From positions 2,170,001 to 2,234,000 of the forward strand of contig NZ_JBAJIJ010000001.1 in the NCBI RefSeq assembly GCF_036867135.1: a stretch of 64,000 bases of DNA. Direction: 5' to 3'. Each line of letters begins with the position of its first letter. Positions within the stretch are counted from its first letter, which is position 1. The stretch comes from Aeromicrobium sp. Sec7.5. Its GTDB lineage: Bacteria > Actinomycetota > Actinomycetes > Propionibacteriales > Nocardioidaceae. The notes beneath the pieces were generated by a model, which saw only the letters and a program-made list of their open reading frames with translations, searched no databases and had not been told where the DNA came from. This document shows, piece after piece, positions 23,751 to 31,760 of this stretch. A program made the translations under genes and the position numbers.

Positions 23751-24646
23751 GCCGCCGCCCCTTCGCGCTGGGTGTCGGCCGTGAGCGACAGGAACATGTC
23801 TTCGAGCCCGGCCCCCTCGGCGGACCGGAGCTCGGTGAGGGCGATGCCGGCGGCGAGGGCCACGGCTCCGATCCGGGCAGGATCGGCGTCCGTGCGGAGG
23901 GCCCCGTCGCCGGCGATCGTGCTGGGGATCCCGGCTCGTTCGAGGGCGTGAGCGAGGTCGTGCGGCTCCGTCGAGCGGACCAGCGTCCCGGCTGCCGCCA
24001 GGAGCTCGTCCTTGCTGCCGGAGGCGACGATCCTGCCGTGGCCGATCACGACCAGGTCATCGGCGATGACCTCGATCTCGTGCAGCAGGTGCGAGGACAG
24101 CAGCACCGTGCCACCACGGCCGGCGAAGTCCGTCAGGAGGTCACGCATCCACCGGATCCCGGCGGGGTCGAGACCGTTGGCGGGCTCGTCGAGGATCAGC
24201 ACCCGTGGGTCGCCGAGCAGCGCAGTGGCGATGCCGAGACGCTGACGCATTCCCAGGGAGTAGTTCCGCACACGGCGCCTGGCTTCCGTGGGGGTCAGGC
24301 TCACGAGCTCGAGAATCTCGTCGACCCGGCGGCGGGGCAGGCCCATCGTGTCGGAGGCGATGGTGAGGATCTCGCGACCGGTGCGACCGGCGTGCTGGGC
24401 CGAGGCGTCGAGGAGGACCCCGACCTCGAGGCCGGGGTTGGGCAGGTCGACGAACCGGACGCCGTCGATGGTGGCCGAGCCGGACGTCGGAGCGGTCAGA
24501 CCCACCACGAGGCGCATCGTGGTGGACTTGCCGGCGCCGTTCGGACCGAGGAACCCGGTCACGCGGCCCGGCCGGGCGGTGAAGGAGACGTCGTCGACGG
24601 CGGTGAAGCCGGCGTACCTGCGGGTCAGGGAGTCAACGGTGATCAT
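23747..24646 (-). CDS. ABC transporter ATP-binding protein
   Basis: The 299-residue ATPase has Walker A GPNGAGKSTTMRL, signature NYSLGMRQRLGIA, Walker B RVLILDEPANGLDP and the H-loop SSHLLHE. A C-terminal extension of about 90 residues is typical of ABC-2 drug exporters of the DrrA/CcmA type. It is translationally coupled to the permease and lies 81 bp downstream of the response-regulator gene. Confidence 0.93.
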   Translation of the reverse strand: MITVDSLTRRYAGFTAVDDVSFTARPGRVTGFLGPNGAGKSTTMRLVVGLTAPTSGSATIDGVRFVDLPNPGLEVGVLLDASAQHAGRTGREILTIASDTMGLPRRRVDEILELVSLTPTEARRRVRNYSLGMRQRLGIATALLGDPRVLILDEPANGLDPAGIRWMRDLLTDFAGRGGTVLLSSHLLHEIEVIADDLVVIGHGRIVASGSKDELLAAAGTLVRSTEPHDLAHALERAGIPSTIAGDGALRTDADPARIGAVALAAGIALTELRSAEGAGLEDMFLSLTADTQREGAAA

Positions 24647-24727
24647 GGGGTCAAGCCTCGCGACATCGCGACGTGCGCGTATCGGTTGATCGACCGGTCT
24701 TGACCTGACCGAAAGTACGAGCGGCCG

Positions 24728-25384
24728 CTAGTCCCGCACCCGGCCGGTCTCGTAGCCCCACATGGCGATCTCCACCCGGTTCCGCGCACCGAGCTTGGCC
24801 ATGAGGCTGCCGATGTGGGTCTTCACCGTGCTGAGGCTGATGTGCAGCTCCGCGGCGATCTCGGCATTGGTGCGACCCCGCGCGATCGTGAGCAGCACCT
24901 GCTCCTCACGATCGGTGAGCGGGTCGATCGGCTGCGCGGGAGGTGCGGCCTGGCCTGTGCGCGCGAACGTCGACAGCAGCCGGCGCGTGATGCTGGGCGA
25001 GATGAGCGAGTCACCCCGGGTGGCGGCGCGGATCGCCTCGCCGAGCAGCTCGGCTCCGGCGTCCTTCAGCAGGAACCCGGTGGCACCGGCCGCCAACGCA
25101 CCGTGCACGTACTCGTCGAGGTCGAAGGTCGTGATCACGACGACCGCGACGGGGTCCACCACGCCCGGGCCGGCGAGGAGGCGGGTCGCCTCGACGCCGT
25201 CGAGGAGGGGCATCCGGATGTCCATGAGGCACACGTCGGGACGGAGCTCGCGGGCCAACCGCACCGCCTCCTGCCCGTCGCGGGCCTCCCCCACGACCTC
25301 GATGCCGTCCAGGGTGCCGAGGATCAGCCGCAGTCCGGTGCGCACGAGGTCCTGGTCGTCGGCCACCAGCACCCGGATGGTCAT
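24728..25384 (-). CDS. NarL/LuxR-type response regulator
   Basis: The 218-residue regulator has receiver residues DD (VADDQDLVRTG), the phospho-acceptor in DVCLMDIRMP and K in LLKDAG. The C-terminal LuxR helix-turn-helix is LTDREEQVLLTIARGRTNAEIAAELHISLSTVKTHIGSLMAKLGARNRVEIAMWGY. The start at 25384 overlaps the kinase stop by 4 bp. A longer in-frame N-terminus lies inside the kinase gene and is rejected. Confidence 0.93.
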   Translation of the reverse strand: MTIRVLVADDQDLVRTGLRLILGTLDGIEVVGEARDGQEAVRLARELRPDVCLMDIRMPLLDGVEATRLLAGPGVVDPVAVVVITTFDLDEYVHGALAAGATGFLLKDAGAELLGEAIRAATRGDSLISPSITRRLLSTFARTGQAAPPAQPIDPLTDREEQVLLTIARGRTNAEIAAELHISLSTVKTHIGSLMAKLGARNRVEIAMWGYETGRVRD

Positions 25385-26526
25385 GCCGACACCCGCAGCG
25401 GCAGCGTCGCGCTGACCGACCAGCCGCGACCCGGGCCCGGGCCTGCCTGGCACACCCCGCCCAGGAGCAGGGCACGTTCGGTCATCCCGGTGAGTCCGAA
25501 CCCCGCCTCGGGGTCCGGGCCGGCGGGAACCGGATCACCGTCGTCGTGGACGAGGAGGCTGACCGAGGACCGGTCGCCGGTGACGCGCACGTCGACCACG
25601 CTCGCGTTCCGGGCGTGCCGCAGCGCGTTGGTGACCGCCTCCTGGGCGATGCGGAAGACGGCCGCGTCGAGCGCCGCCGGGAGCGCGGCCACGTCGCCCG
25701 AGACCGTCACCTCCACGCGCGGGCCGCCGGGCGCGACCCCGGACAGTCGATCGAGGTCGGCCAGCCCGGGCTGGGGGGCGTAGTCCACGGGAGCCTCGTT
25801 GCGCAGGACACGGACCATGGACCGCATCTCGGCCAGCGTGCGCGTCGCCTCCACCTCGATCACCTCCAGCGCCTCCAGCGGTGCCAGCGGACTGGTCGCC
25901 GCGAGCGCGCGCCCGGCCTGGGCGTGGATGGCGATGGCCGAGACGTGGTGCGCCACGGTGTCGTGCAGCTCGCGCGCCAGCAGGATCCGTTCCTGCGACT
26001 TCACCTGCTCCAGCCGTCGCTCGCGGACGCCGTGCTGGGAACGCACGGCCCACCCCAGGGCGACGGCGGAGAGGAGCACCGCGAACCCGCCGATCGCCTC
26101 GGCGAACCCGGTCCAGCTGACGAAGATCGCCAGGGTGGCGGGGACCAGGATGATCCCCAGACCTGTCACCGCCTCGCGACCGGAGCCCCACCGGAACACC
26201 GAGTACGGCAGCAGCAGGACGTAGAGCATCGTGTACACGTCGAGCGCCGGCGCGTCGGCCACGACCAGGCCGATGTCCACGAGCGCGATCAGGCCGAAGG
26301 TGGTGGCGACCACGGCGAAGGGGTGTGCCCGTCGCGACAGCAGGAGCGGCGCCAGGCCGACGGTCAGCACCACCGAGAGCACGGGGACCGGCATGTCCTG
26401 CCTCAGGACACCCTCCAGCACTGCCAGGACCATCACGGACACCACCAGTGCCCAGTCCCGCCGCAGCCGGACCGGCGGGGCCAGGGGCCGGGGCTCGGCC
26501 AGCAGGGAACGCAGTGGAGTGCTCAC
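25381..26526 (-). CDS. Two-component sensor histidine kinase (HisKA_3, NarX-like)
   Basis: The 381-residue kinase has four to five hydrophobic helices in the first about 155 residues. The dimerisation box is ERILLARELHDTVAHHVSAIAIHAQAGRAL (phospho-His in RELHD). An HATPase_c domain follows (AVFRIAQEAVTNALRHARNASVVDVRV, VHDDGDPVPAGPDPEAGFGLTGMTERA). It is the first gene of kinase-regulator-ABC on the minus strand, a common antibiotic- or envelope-sensing arrangement in actinobacteria. Confidence 0.93.
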   Translation of the reverse strand: MSTPLRSLLAEPRPLAPPVRLRRDWALVVSVMVLAVLEGVLRQDMPVPVLSVVLTVGLAPLLLSRRAHPFAVVATTFGLIALVDIGLVVADAPALDVYTMLYVLLLPYSVFRWGSGREAVTGLGIILVPATLAIFVSWTGFAEAIGGFAVLLSAVALGWAVRSQHGVRERRLEQVKSQERILLARELHDTVAHHVSAIAIHAQAGRALAATSPLAPLEALEVIEVEATRTLAEMRSMVRVLRNEAPVDYAPQPGLADLDRLSGVAPGGPRVEVTVSGDVAALPAALDAAVFRIAQEAVTNALRHARNASVVDVRVTGDRSSVSLLVHDDGDPVPAGPDPEAGFGLTGMTERALLLGGVCQAGPGPGRGWSVSATLPLRVSA

Positions 26527-26590
26527 CCGCTCAGCGTAGGGACGCCAGGCCCCCGGCGGACCATCCGAAAGTCTGATCCAGGAATGACGA

Positions 26591-26627
26591 AGGCCCGGGC
26601 CCCAGTTTTCACTGGAGACCCGGGCCT
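26591..26627 (-). terminator. Hairpin terminator just downstream of the displaced tRNA-fMet 3' fragment
   Basis: AGGCCCGGG (26591-26599) and CCCGGGCCT (26619-26627) pair around an inner CCAGT-TTTC-ACTGG stem, with CTTCGTC following on the minus strand. It lies right after the CCA of the tRNA fragment. It probably was the terminator of the chromosomal tRNA-fMet gene before the island inserted between the two. Confidence 0.75.
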
Positions 26628-26630
26628 CAC

Positions 26631-26667
26631 TGGTAGCGGGGACAGGATTTGAACCTGTGACCTCTGG
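26631..26667 (-). repeat. attL: displaced 3' end of tRNA-fMet (T-arm, acceptor strand, CCA)
   Basis: The minus strand reads CCAGAGGTC, then an ACAGG-loop-CCTGT T-arm, CCCCGCT, A and an encoded CCA. Bases 26634-26667 match 53881-53914, the 3' part of the intact tRNA-fMet, at 32 of 34 positions. The two differences are the paired bases of one T-stem pair. There is no 5' half here, so this is a fragment and marks the left end of an integrated element. Confidence 0.88.
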
Positions 26668-27051
26668 ATGTGATCAGAAGCCTGTCCCGGACTACTTCAA
26701 CTCTCGGGTCCCCTTGGAAAACCTCGGGTTCTTGAGGAGGTTCCCCATCGGACGCCTCCAACTGTATCGGAACGTCTCGGGACAGTTGCCTATCGTTTCT
26801 GATGATCTTCTGATGACGTGTTGAATCTCTGGCCGGCTAGGATCGCTCGACTCAGACCGACAACAACGGCGCCGTATACGTACATGGCTGGTGCTTCCGA
26901 CCCGTCGTTGACTCGGGTTTCAGCCCGAAGGTGAGATCCGGGGATGCGGCTCAGCAGGGCATGCCGTCCCAGCCGCTGGCTCCGTGATGCATTCCGGGAT
27001 TGTGGTCGCGGGACTGCCCCGAGTTTGGTTGACACTCGGGGTTTGTGCTGA

Positions 27052-27933
27052 TTAGGCCGCGGTTGCGGTCGTGTAGATCATCTCAAACTCGGTCGGGGTG
27101 AGCTTGCCGAGGGCGCGTTGTCGGCGTCGTCGGTTGTACTTGGTCTCGATCCAGCGGACCATCGCAAGGCGGAGTTCGTCGCGGGTGTCCCAGCGGCGGG
27201 TGTTGAGGACGTTCTTCTGCAGGAGGGCGAAGAAGCTCTCCATGCTCGCGTTGTCCCCGGCGCCGTAGGAGCGGCCCATCGAGCCGACCAGCCCATGGTT
27301 GGCCAAGAGGGCCTGGGTGCGTTTGGCCCTGAATTGACCGCCCCTGTCCGAATGACACACCGTGGCCTCTGGTGCGCGCAGCGCGATCGCGTTGCGCATC
27401 GCCGACTGCGCCAACGATGCCTTCATCCGGGTGTCGATGGAGTAGCCGACGATCCTGTTGGAGAAGACGTCCTTGATTGCGCAGATGTAGAGCTTGCCTT
27501 CGCGGGTGGGGTGTTCGGAGATGTCCCAGAGCCAGACCTTGTTCGGGGCGTCGGCGACGAACTCGTGCCGGACGACACCGTGCTCGTCGACCACGGCCAG
27601 AAGGTCGTCGTGCGGCGGCGGCCCGGTGCTGCCGGCCTTGGACCGCTTCTTGTGGTGCGAGGCGGTGATGCCAGCGACCTGACAGAGCCGGTGGACGCGG
27701 TTCTCACCGACAGTGATGCCGTGCTCATCGGCGAGCTCGTCGGTCAGGAACCGGTAGCCCAACGTGGCGTCGTCCTCGTGGAGGTCGTAGAGCACGTCGA
27801 TGAGGTGCGCGTCGTCGAAGTCACGCTGGCTGACGGGGTCCTTGAGCCACTTGTAGTACCCCTGGGTCGAGAGCCCCAGGACCCTGCTCGCCACCGCGAC
27901 CGGCACCCGAACAGGGGCGCCGGCCGCGGCCAT
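27052..27933 (-). CDS. IS3-family transposase OrfB (DDE catalytic domain)
   Basis: This 293-residue reading is in the -1 frame relative to orfA and is expected as the C-terminal part of an OrfAB fusion. It contains the HTH_21 region (YRFLTDELADEHGITVGENRVHRL) and an rve domain. The catalytic DDE residues are in VWLWDISEHP (D), ICHSDRGGQF-like VCHSDRGGQFRA (D) and NASMESFFALLQ (E). All catalytic residues are present. Confidence 0.92.
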   Translation of the reverse strand: MAAAGAPVRVPVAVASRVLGLSTQGYYKWLKDPVSQRDFDDAHLIDVLYDLHEDDATLGYRFLTDELADEHGITVGENRVHRLCQVAGITASHHKKRSKAGSTGPPPHDDLLAVVDEHGVVRHEFVADAPNKVWLWDISEHPTREGKLYICAIKDVFSNRIVGYSIDTRMKASLAQSAMRNAIALRAPEATVCHSDRGGQFRAKRTQALLANHGLVGSMGRSYGAGDNASMESFFALLQKNVLNTRRWDTRDELRLAMVRWIETKYNRRRRQRALGKLTPTEFEMIYTTATAA

Positions 27934-27953
27934 CTCGCGGACGAGCGGGAAGG

Positions 27954-28241
27954 CTATTTTCCCGGCAGATTAGCCTGCGACAGATACGCCGCAGCCCGCC
28001 GCAGGACCTCGTTTTCCTGCTCGAGCAGCCGGATCCGCTTCTTGGCCTCACGCAGCTCGGCACGGTCGGCCTCGGTCAGCCCGGGCCGGTGACCGTCCTC
28101 GATGTCGGCCTTCTTCAACCAGTTCGACAGGGTCCCTTCAGAGATCCCGAAGTCCTTGGCGATCTGCGACAACGGAGCCTGGCCCTGACGGGCCACAGCC
28201 ACGACATCGTCGCGGAACTCCTTGGGATAGGGCGCTGGCAT
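27954..28241 (-). CDS. IS3-family transposase OrfA (helix-turn-helix and leucine zipper)
   Basis: The 95-residue protein has HTH LSQIAKDFGISEGTLSNWLKKADIE and a C-terminal leucine zipper LREAKKRIRLLEQENEVLRRAAAYL. It ends CCG GGA AAA TAG; slipping back one base on the A run joins it to IAFPLVREMAAAG of OrfB. OrfA binds the IS ends and OrfAB is the transposase. Confidence 0.92.
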   Translation of the reverse strand: MPAPYPKEFRDDVVAVARQGQAPLSQIAKDFGISEGTLSNWLKKADIEDGHRPGLTEADRAELREAKKRIRLLEQENEVLRRAAAYLSQANLPGK

Positions 28242-28539
28242 GGCGACATCCTCTCCTGCGAGGAACGAATCCTCACACGTCAGGTGTCAACCAAACCGGG
28301 GGCAGTCCCCGCCGCTAAGTCCCATGGTCTGAGCACAGGTGGATACGTGTTGGCCGAAGTTCCCCGACCCTGGATCCGCCTGCGCGGCGCTCGGCAGAGC
28401 GATGAGCAGGCCGATTGCGAACGGAAGTGCGACGAGGGTGGTCTTGGTCATGTCTGATGTCCTTCGATACCCGAGAGAGGCCGACTGCCCGCTCTCGTTG
28501 AGGTCCGCTCGCGACTTATGCCGCGAGAACGTCGCCGGC

Positions 28540-28812
28540 TCAGCGTTTGCTACCGAGCAGGACGGCCTTACGTGCTTCGTACTCCTCGTTCTCGAGCTCG
28601 CCGCGGGCGAAACGCTCGTCGAGGATGTCCATCGGGTCACGGTGAGCCGTCTGGTTGATCGGCGCGCTGTTGCGGTCGCCGCGACCGTTGCTGGTGCCTC
28701 GGAAGATCATGATGCCGGCGAAGATCACGGCGCCCCAGAACAGGCTCATCATCAGGATCATCGCGATCCAGTTCCCGGTGTCCATGCCTCCGTTGTTGTA
28801 CCAACCCATCAT
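28540..28812 (-). CDS. Small membrane protein with C-terminal SHOCT domain
   Basis: The 90-residue protein has one long hydrophobic helix (WIAMILMMSLFWGAVIFAGIMIF, about 15-37), a short linker, and the SHOCT motif DPMDILDERFARGELENEEYEARKAVL. AAGGAG lies 9 bp before the first ATG. SHOCT proteins are oligomerising membrane-associated proteins that recur beside metal-response systems. It is divergent from the response-regulator gene, and the intergenic region carries one of the three CTTCAC direct repeats in the orientation reading towards this gene. Confidence 0.87.
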   Translation of the reverse strand: MMGWYNNGGMDTGNWIAMILMMSLFWGAVIFAGIMIFRGTSNGRGDRNSAPINQTAHRDPMDILDERFARGELENEEYEARKAVLLGSKR

Positions 28813-28878
28813 TGTGCTCAGCTCCTTGGTTGTTCGTTGTCTCCACTGTGCTCTCCGGACCACGGCTGCCCGGTCGTG

Positions 28879-28900
28879 GTTCTGTGAAGGTTCACTGAAG
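28879..28900 (-). promoter_or_regulatory. Putative OmpR-type regulator site, 11-bp direct repeat
   Basis: On the minus strand CTTCAG-tgaac-CTTCAC places two CTTCA half-sites exactly 11 bp apart (28900-28895 and 28889-28884). The same arrangement is found at 30885 and 31649. It lies between the SHOCT gene and the two-component operon and may control either or both. Confidence 0.7.
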
Positions 28901-28952
28901 AAGTGGTCCACTGCCGTGCAGGGCGTGATCCCAGCTGCTCTCGGCTGGCACC

Positions 28953-29741
28953 ATGAAGGCCATGTCCAACCCCAACGCTGCCGAGCCCACGGTCCAGGTG
29001 GCGGAGGCGACGGCGTCGTCCCAGCGGCCACCATCTGGCATGCGGGCCTTGGTGGTGGAGGACGAAACCTCGTTGGCGAACCTGATCGGTAGCTACTTCG
29101 AGCGCGACGGGTTCGAGGCCTCCATCAGCCACGACGGCCTACAGGCGGTGGCGCTTGCCCGCGAGGTCGATCCCGACGTCGTTGTCCTCGACCTGGGGTT
29201 GCCGAGCCTGGACGGGGTCGAGGTCTGTCGTCAGATCCGGACCTTCTCGGATGCGTACGTCGTGATGCTCACCGCGCGCAGCGACGAGATCGACACCCTG
29301 ATCGGCCTTTCTGTCGGCGCCGACGACTACCTGACCAAGCCGTTCAGTCCCCGCGTATTAATGGCACGGGTGCACGCGATGCTGCGCCGTCCCAGACAGT
29401 CACGAGAGCTCGCCGACCCCGGTGACCCCCTGGCCGAGGTGCGGACATTTGGCGCCTTGAGCATCGATACCGACGGGCGCGATGTCTGGCTCGACGGCGT
29501 ACCCGTCGCTCTCACCCGGACCGAGTTCGACCTGCTGGCGGCATTGTCGGCCCGCCCCCGGATGGCCTTCAGCCGGCGCCAGCTCATCGACGACGTCTGG
29601 GGCCCCTCCTGGGTCGGGGACGAGCACCTGGTCGACGTCCACATCGGCCACCTGCGCCGCAAACTTGGCGACGACGCAGCGGACAGCCTCTACGTCCGCA
29701 CGGTGCGCGGCGTTGGCTACCGGATGGGAACTGGCCAGTGA
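28953..29741 (+). CDS. OmpR/PhoB-type response regulator, probably metal-responsive
   Basis: The 262-residue regulator has an N-terminal extension of about 29 residues. A receiver follows (MRALVVEDETSLANL, phospho-Asp in DVVVLDLGLPSLDG, T in VMLTARS, K in DDYLTKPFSP). The winged helix is LTRTEFDLLAALSARPRMAFSRRQLIDDVWG...HIGHLRRKLGDD..VRTVRGVGYRM. The start is uncertain (28953, 28962 or 29040). It overlaps the kinase gene by 4 bp. The oxidase and DUF305 genes downstream carry putative binding sites, so copper or a related metal is the likely signal. Confidence 0.9.
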   Translation: MKAMSNPNAAEPTVQVAEATASSQRPPSGMRALVVEDETSLANLIGSYFERDGFEASISHDGLQAVALAREVDPDVVVLDLGLPSLDGVEVCRQIRTFSDAYVVMLTARSDEIDTLIGLSVGADDYLTKPFSPRVLMARVHAMLRRPRQSRELADPGDPLAEVRTFGALSIDTDGRDVWLDGVPVALTRTEFDLLAALSARPRMAFSRRQLIDDVWGPSWVGDEHLVDVHIGHLRRKLGDDAADSLYVRTVRGVGYRMGTGQ

Positions 29742-30850
29742 GCGCCGAAGGCCGAGTGCGGTGGGGTTTCGCCTCGCGCCTCCTCTCGGCCCAAGCCTTG
29801 GTGCTCGTCGCTGGAGCCGTGACGACGTGGGTCGTCGCGTCATTCGTTGGGCCGAGCATCTTCCGTGACCACCTGCACCGGGCCGGGGTCTCACACACGT
29901 CGGCCGAGGGCCGGCACGTCGAGGAGGCCTTCAGGGCTGCCCTGCTGATCTCGATCTCGGTCGCGCTCCTGGCCGCAACCATCACCGCGCTGGCAGTGAC
30001 GTGGTACTTCACCCGCCGCGTGAAGCGTTCGATCGGCCAGGTGGCCTCGGCGGCCTCCGAGGTCGCTGCCGGACGCTACGACGATCGGGTTGCCGACCCC
30101 GGTCTCGGAGTCGAGTTCGCCACGCTCGCCGACAGCTACAACTCTCTGGCCCAGCGGCTCGGGAACGTTGAGGGGATTCGGCGGCGGATGCTTGCTGACC
30201 TCGCCCACGAGATGCGGACCCCCCTGGCGACCGTGGAGGCACATCTGGAGGCCGTCGAGGACGGCGTCCGCAGCCTTGATGAGGACACCCTCACCGTGAT
30301 CCGCCTCAGCACCCGCAGACTCGGCCGACTCGCCGAAGACATCGCAGCGGTCTCCCAGGCAGAAGAGGGCACCCTCGACATCCACCGACAAGCCATCGAG
30401 GCAAGCGCCTTGGCCTCGGCAGCATCCGAGGGTGCCCAAGACCGCTTCACGGCGAAGGGCGTCCATCTCGGCACCCACCTGAACACTCACGACTCGGTGC
30501 TGGCTGACCCGGACCGCATCGGCCAGGTCCTGAGCAACCTGCTCGACAACGCCCTGCGTCACACCCCGACCGGGGGCAGCGTCACGCTGGGCTGCCGCCG
30601 CCACGACCGATGGGTCGAGTTCGTGATCGCCGACTCCGGGGAAGGCATCGCACCCGAGCACCTGGCCCATGTCTTCGACCGGTTCTACCGGGTCGACACA
30701 GCCCGGGATCGCAACCGAGGCGGCTCTGGAATCGGGCTGAGCATCAGCAAGGCCCTCGTCGAGGCGCATGGCGGCACCCTCACCGCGCTCAGTTCCGGCC
30801 CTGGACACGGCGCGACGTTCACTGTGCGGTTGGCCCCGGCCAACCGGTAG
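29738..30850 (+). CDS. Sensor histidine kinase partner of the OmpR-type regulator
   Basis: The 370-residue kinase has two membrane helices (about 10-35 and 68-90) enclosing a short sensor loop of about 33 residues, then a HAMP-like region. The HisKA box is RRMLADLAHEMRTPLATVEAHLEAVEDG, and the ATPase has N (NLLDNALRHTP), G1 (DSGEGI) and G2 (GSGIGLSISKALVEAHGG) boxes. Start is GTG at 29738 in GTGA overlap with the regulator stop. The extracytoplasmic loop is too short for a full periplasmic domain and includes His residues that could bind metal. Confidence 0.9.
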   Translation: MSAEGRVRWGFASRLLSAQALVLVAGAVTTWVVASFVGPSIFRDHLHRAGVSHTSAEGRHVEEAFRAALLISISVALLAATITALAVTWYFTRRVKRSIGQVASAASEVAAGRYDDRVADPGLGVEFATLADSYNSLAQRLGNVEGIRRRMLADLAHEMRTPLATVEAHLEAVEDGVRSLDEDTLTVIRLSTRRLGRLAEDIAAVSQAEEGTLDIHRQAIEASALASAASEGAQDRFTAKGVHLGTHLNTHDSVLADPDRIGQVLSNLLDNALRHTPTGGSVTLGCRRHDRWVEFVIADSGEGIAPEHLAHVFDRFYRVDTARDRNRGGSGIGLSISKALVEAHGGTLTALSSGPGHGATFTVRLAPANR

Positions 30851-30884
30851 CCAGCGCGAGTTCGACCCGACGCCGGGCGCCGCT

Positions 30885-30906
30885 CTTCAGCGAATCTTCA
30901 CAAGAT
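30885..30906 (+). promoter_or_regulatory. Putative OmpR-type regulator site upstream of the DUF305 lipoprotein gene
   Basis: CTTCAG-cgaat-CTTCAC has half-sites at 30885-30890 and 30896-30901, 11 bp apart, about 130 bp before the lipoprotein start codon. Confidence 0.72.
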
Positions 30907-31036
30907 CTCCGCCGGATCCCCGGGCCACGCACGTCAGGCTTTGAAGGCCGAGCGAACAGTTCGGCGCGCACCTGACATGTCGCCGGGATCCACAGCTCTG
31001 GCGGCCGAACCCGACCACTCAGCAGGAGACACCTCG

Positions 31037-31618
31037 ATGAAGAAGGCGCTCGGCGTCACGGCTCTCACCGTCGCAGTCACGCTCGCCCTCGCCGGATGCG
31101 GGAGCAATGACACGACTGGCTCCAGCGCCAGCACGGGTGGTCACAACCAGCAGGACGTCGCGTTCGCGACTGACATGATTCCGCACCACCTGCAGGCCGT
31201 GCAGATGGCCGAGATGGCTCAGACCCAAGCCTCATCGAACGACGTGAAGACCCTGGCCGATCAGATGAAGGCCGCCCAGGGCCCCGAGATCGACACCATG
31301 ACGCAGTGGTTGAAGAGTTGGGGCGAGGACGTCCCGGATGAGTCGATGGGTGGCATGGACGGCATGGACTCGGGAAGCAACGACAGCATGCCGGGGATGA
31401 TGTCGGACCAGGCCATGAGCGAGCTCGGCGCCGCGACCGGCGACACCTTCGACCAGATGTGGCTCGAGTCGATGATTGCCCACCACGAAGGCGCCGTGCA
31501 GATGGCCGACACCGAGATCGCCGACGGCAAGGACCCCGATACCGTCGCTCTCGCGAAGTCGATCAAGGCTGCACAGACGACCGAGATCGCCACGATGAAG
31601 AAGATGCTCACGCCCTGA
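31037..31618 (+). CDS. DUF305 lipoprotein
   Basis: The 193-residue lipoprotein has a lipobox in LALAGCGS. Two DUF305 half-motifs follow, each with a His pair: DMIPHHLQAVQMAEM (about 48-62) and MIAHHEGAVQMADTE (about 148-162). A Met/Asp/Gly-rich linker sits between them (SMGGMDGMDSGSNDSMPGMM). His and Met content suggests extracytoplasmic copper binding, and DUF305 genes recur with copper systems in actinobacteria. AGGAG lies 10 bp upstream of the ATG. Confidence 0.9.
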   Translation: MKKALGVTALTVAVTLALAGCGSNDTTGSSASTGGHNQQDVAFATDMIPHHLQAVQMAEMAQTQASSNDVKTLADQMKAAQGPEIDTMTQWLKSWGEDVPDESMGGMDGMDSGSNDSMPGMMSDQAMSELGAATGDTFDQMWLESMIAHHEGAVQMADTEIADGKDPDTVALAKSIKAAQTTEIATMKKMLTP

Positions 31619-31648
31619 CCGTTGAGCGAACCGCTGCACCCTGTGGAC

Positions 31649-31670
31649 CTTCGTCAGATCTTCACCAAAC
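31649..31670 (+). promoter_or_regulatory. Putative OmpR-type regulator site upstream of the multicopper oxidase gene
   Basis: CTTCGT-cagat-CTTCAC has half-sites at 31649-31654 and 31660-31665, again 11 bp apart, about 95 bp before the oxidase start codon. A C-to-A shift at the first half-site is the only departure from the other copies. Confidence 0.7.
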
Positions 31671-31760
31671 CAGGGTCAGAAGTCGAAGCGAACAAATCAC
31701 GATGGTGGGTGTGGTGATCCGGCTTCCATGAGGGATCCGGCGTCGACTTGGAGGAAACCC

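Larger units (their letters stand above)
27010..28309 (-). mobile_element. IS3-family insertion sequence, 1300 bp, 3-bp target duplication CGC
   Basis: Terminal inverted repeats begin GGGACTGCCCC at both ends and remain similar for about 28 bp (GAGTTTGGTTGACAC on the left, CGGTTTGGTTGACAC on the right). The triplet CGC flanks both ends (27007-27009 and 28310-28312). Inside are overlapping orfA and orfB with a -1 frameshift site, the IS3 plan. It appears complete and probably active recently. Confidence 0.92.
26951..28451 (-). pseudogene. Small secreted-protein gene split by the IS3-family element
   Basis: The N-terminal part (28451-28310) starts MTKTTLVALPFAIGLLIALPSAAQA, a signal peptide, and continues DPGSGNFGQHVSTCAQTMGLSG up to the insertion site. 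Removing the IS and one CGC duplication, the frame continues at 27006 as DHNPGMHHGASGWDGMPC and stops at 26951. The restored product is 65 residues, with two Cys and a His-rich motif (NPGMHHG). The form is that of small exported actinobacterial proteins often ending in GWDGM-C. Its function is unknown; the insertion adds a foreign GDCPRFG tail. Confidence 0.82.

Noticed and set aside
26631-26707. Complete tRNA gene at the left island end
   Set aside because: The T-arm, acceptor 3' strand and CCA are present, but no D-arm or 5' acceptor strand pairs with CCCCGCT within 80 bp.
26790-27035. 81-residue open frame on the minus strand
   Set aside because: It lies in another frame over the displaced end of the IS-split secreted gene and the IS terminus. 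It has no ribosome site or similarity.
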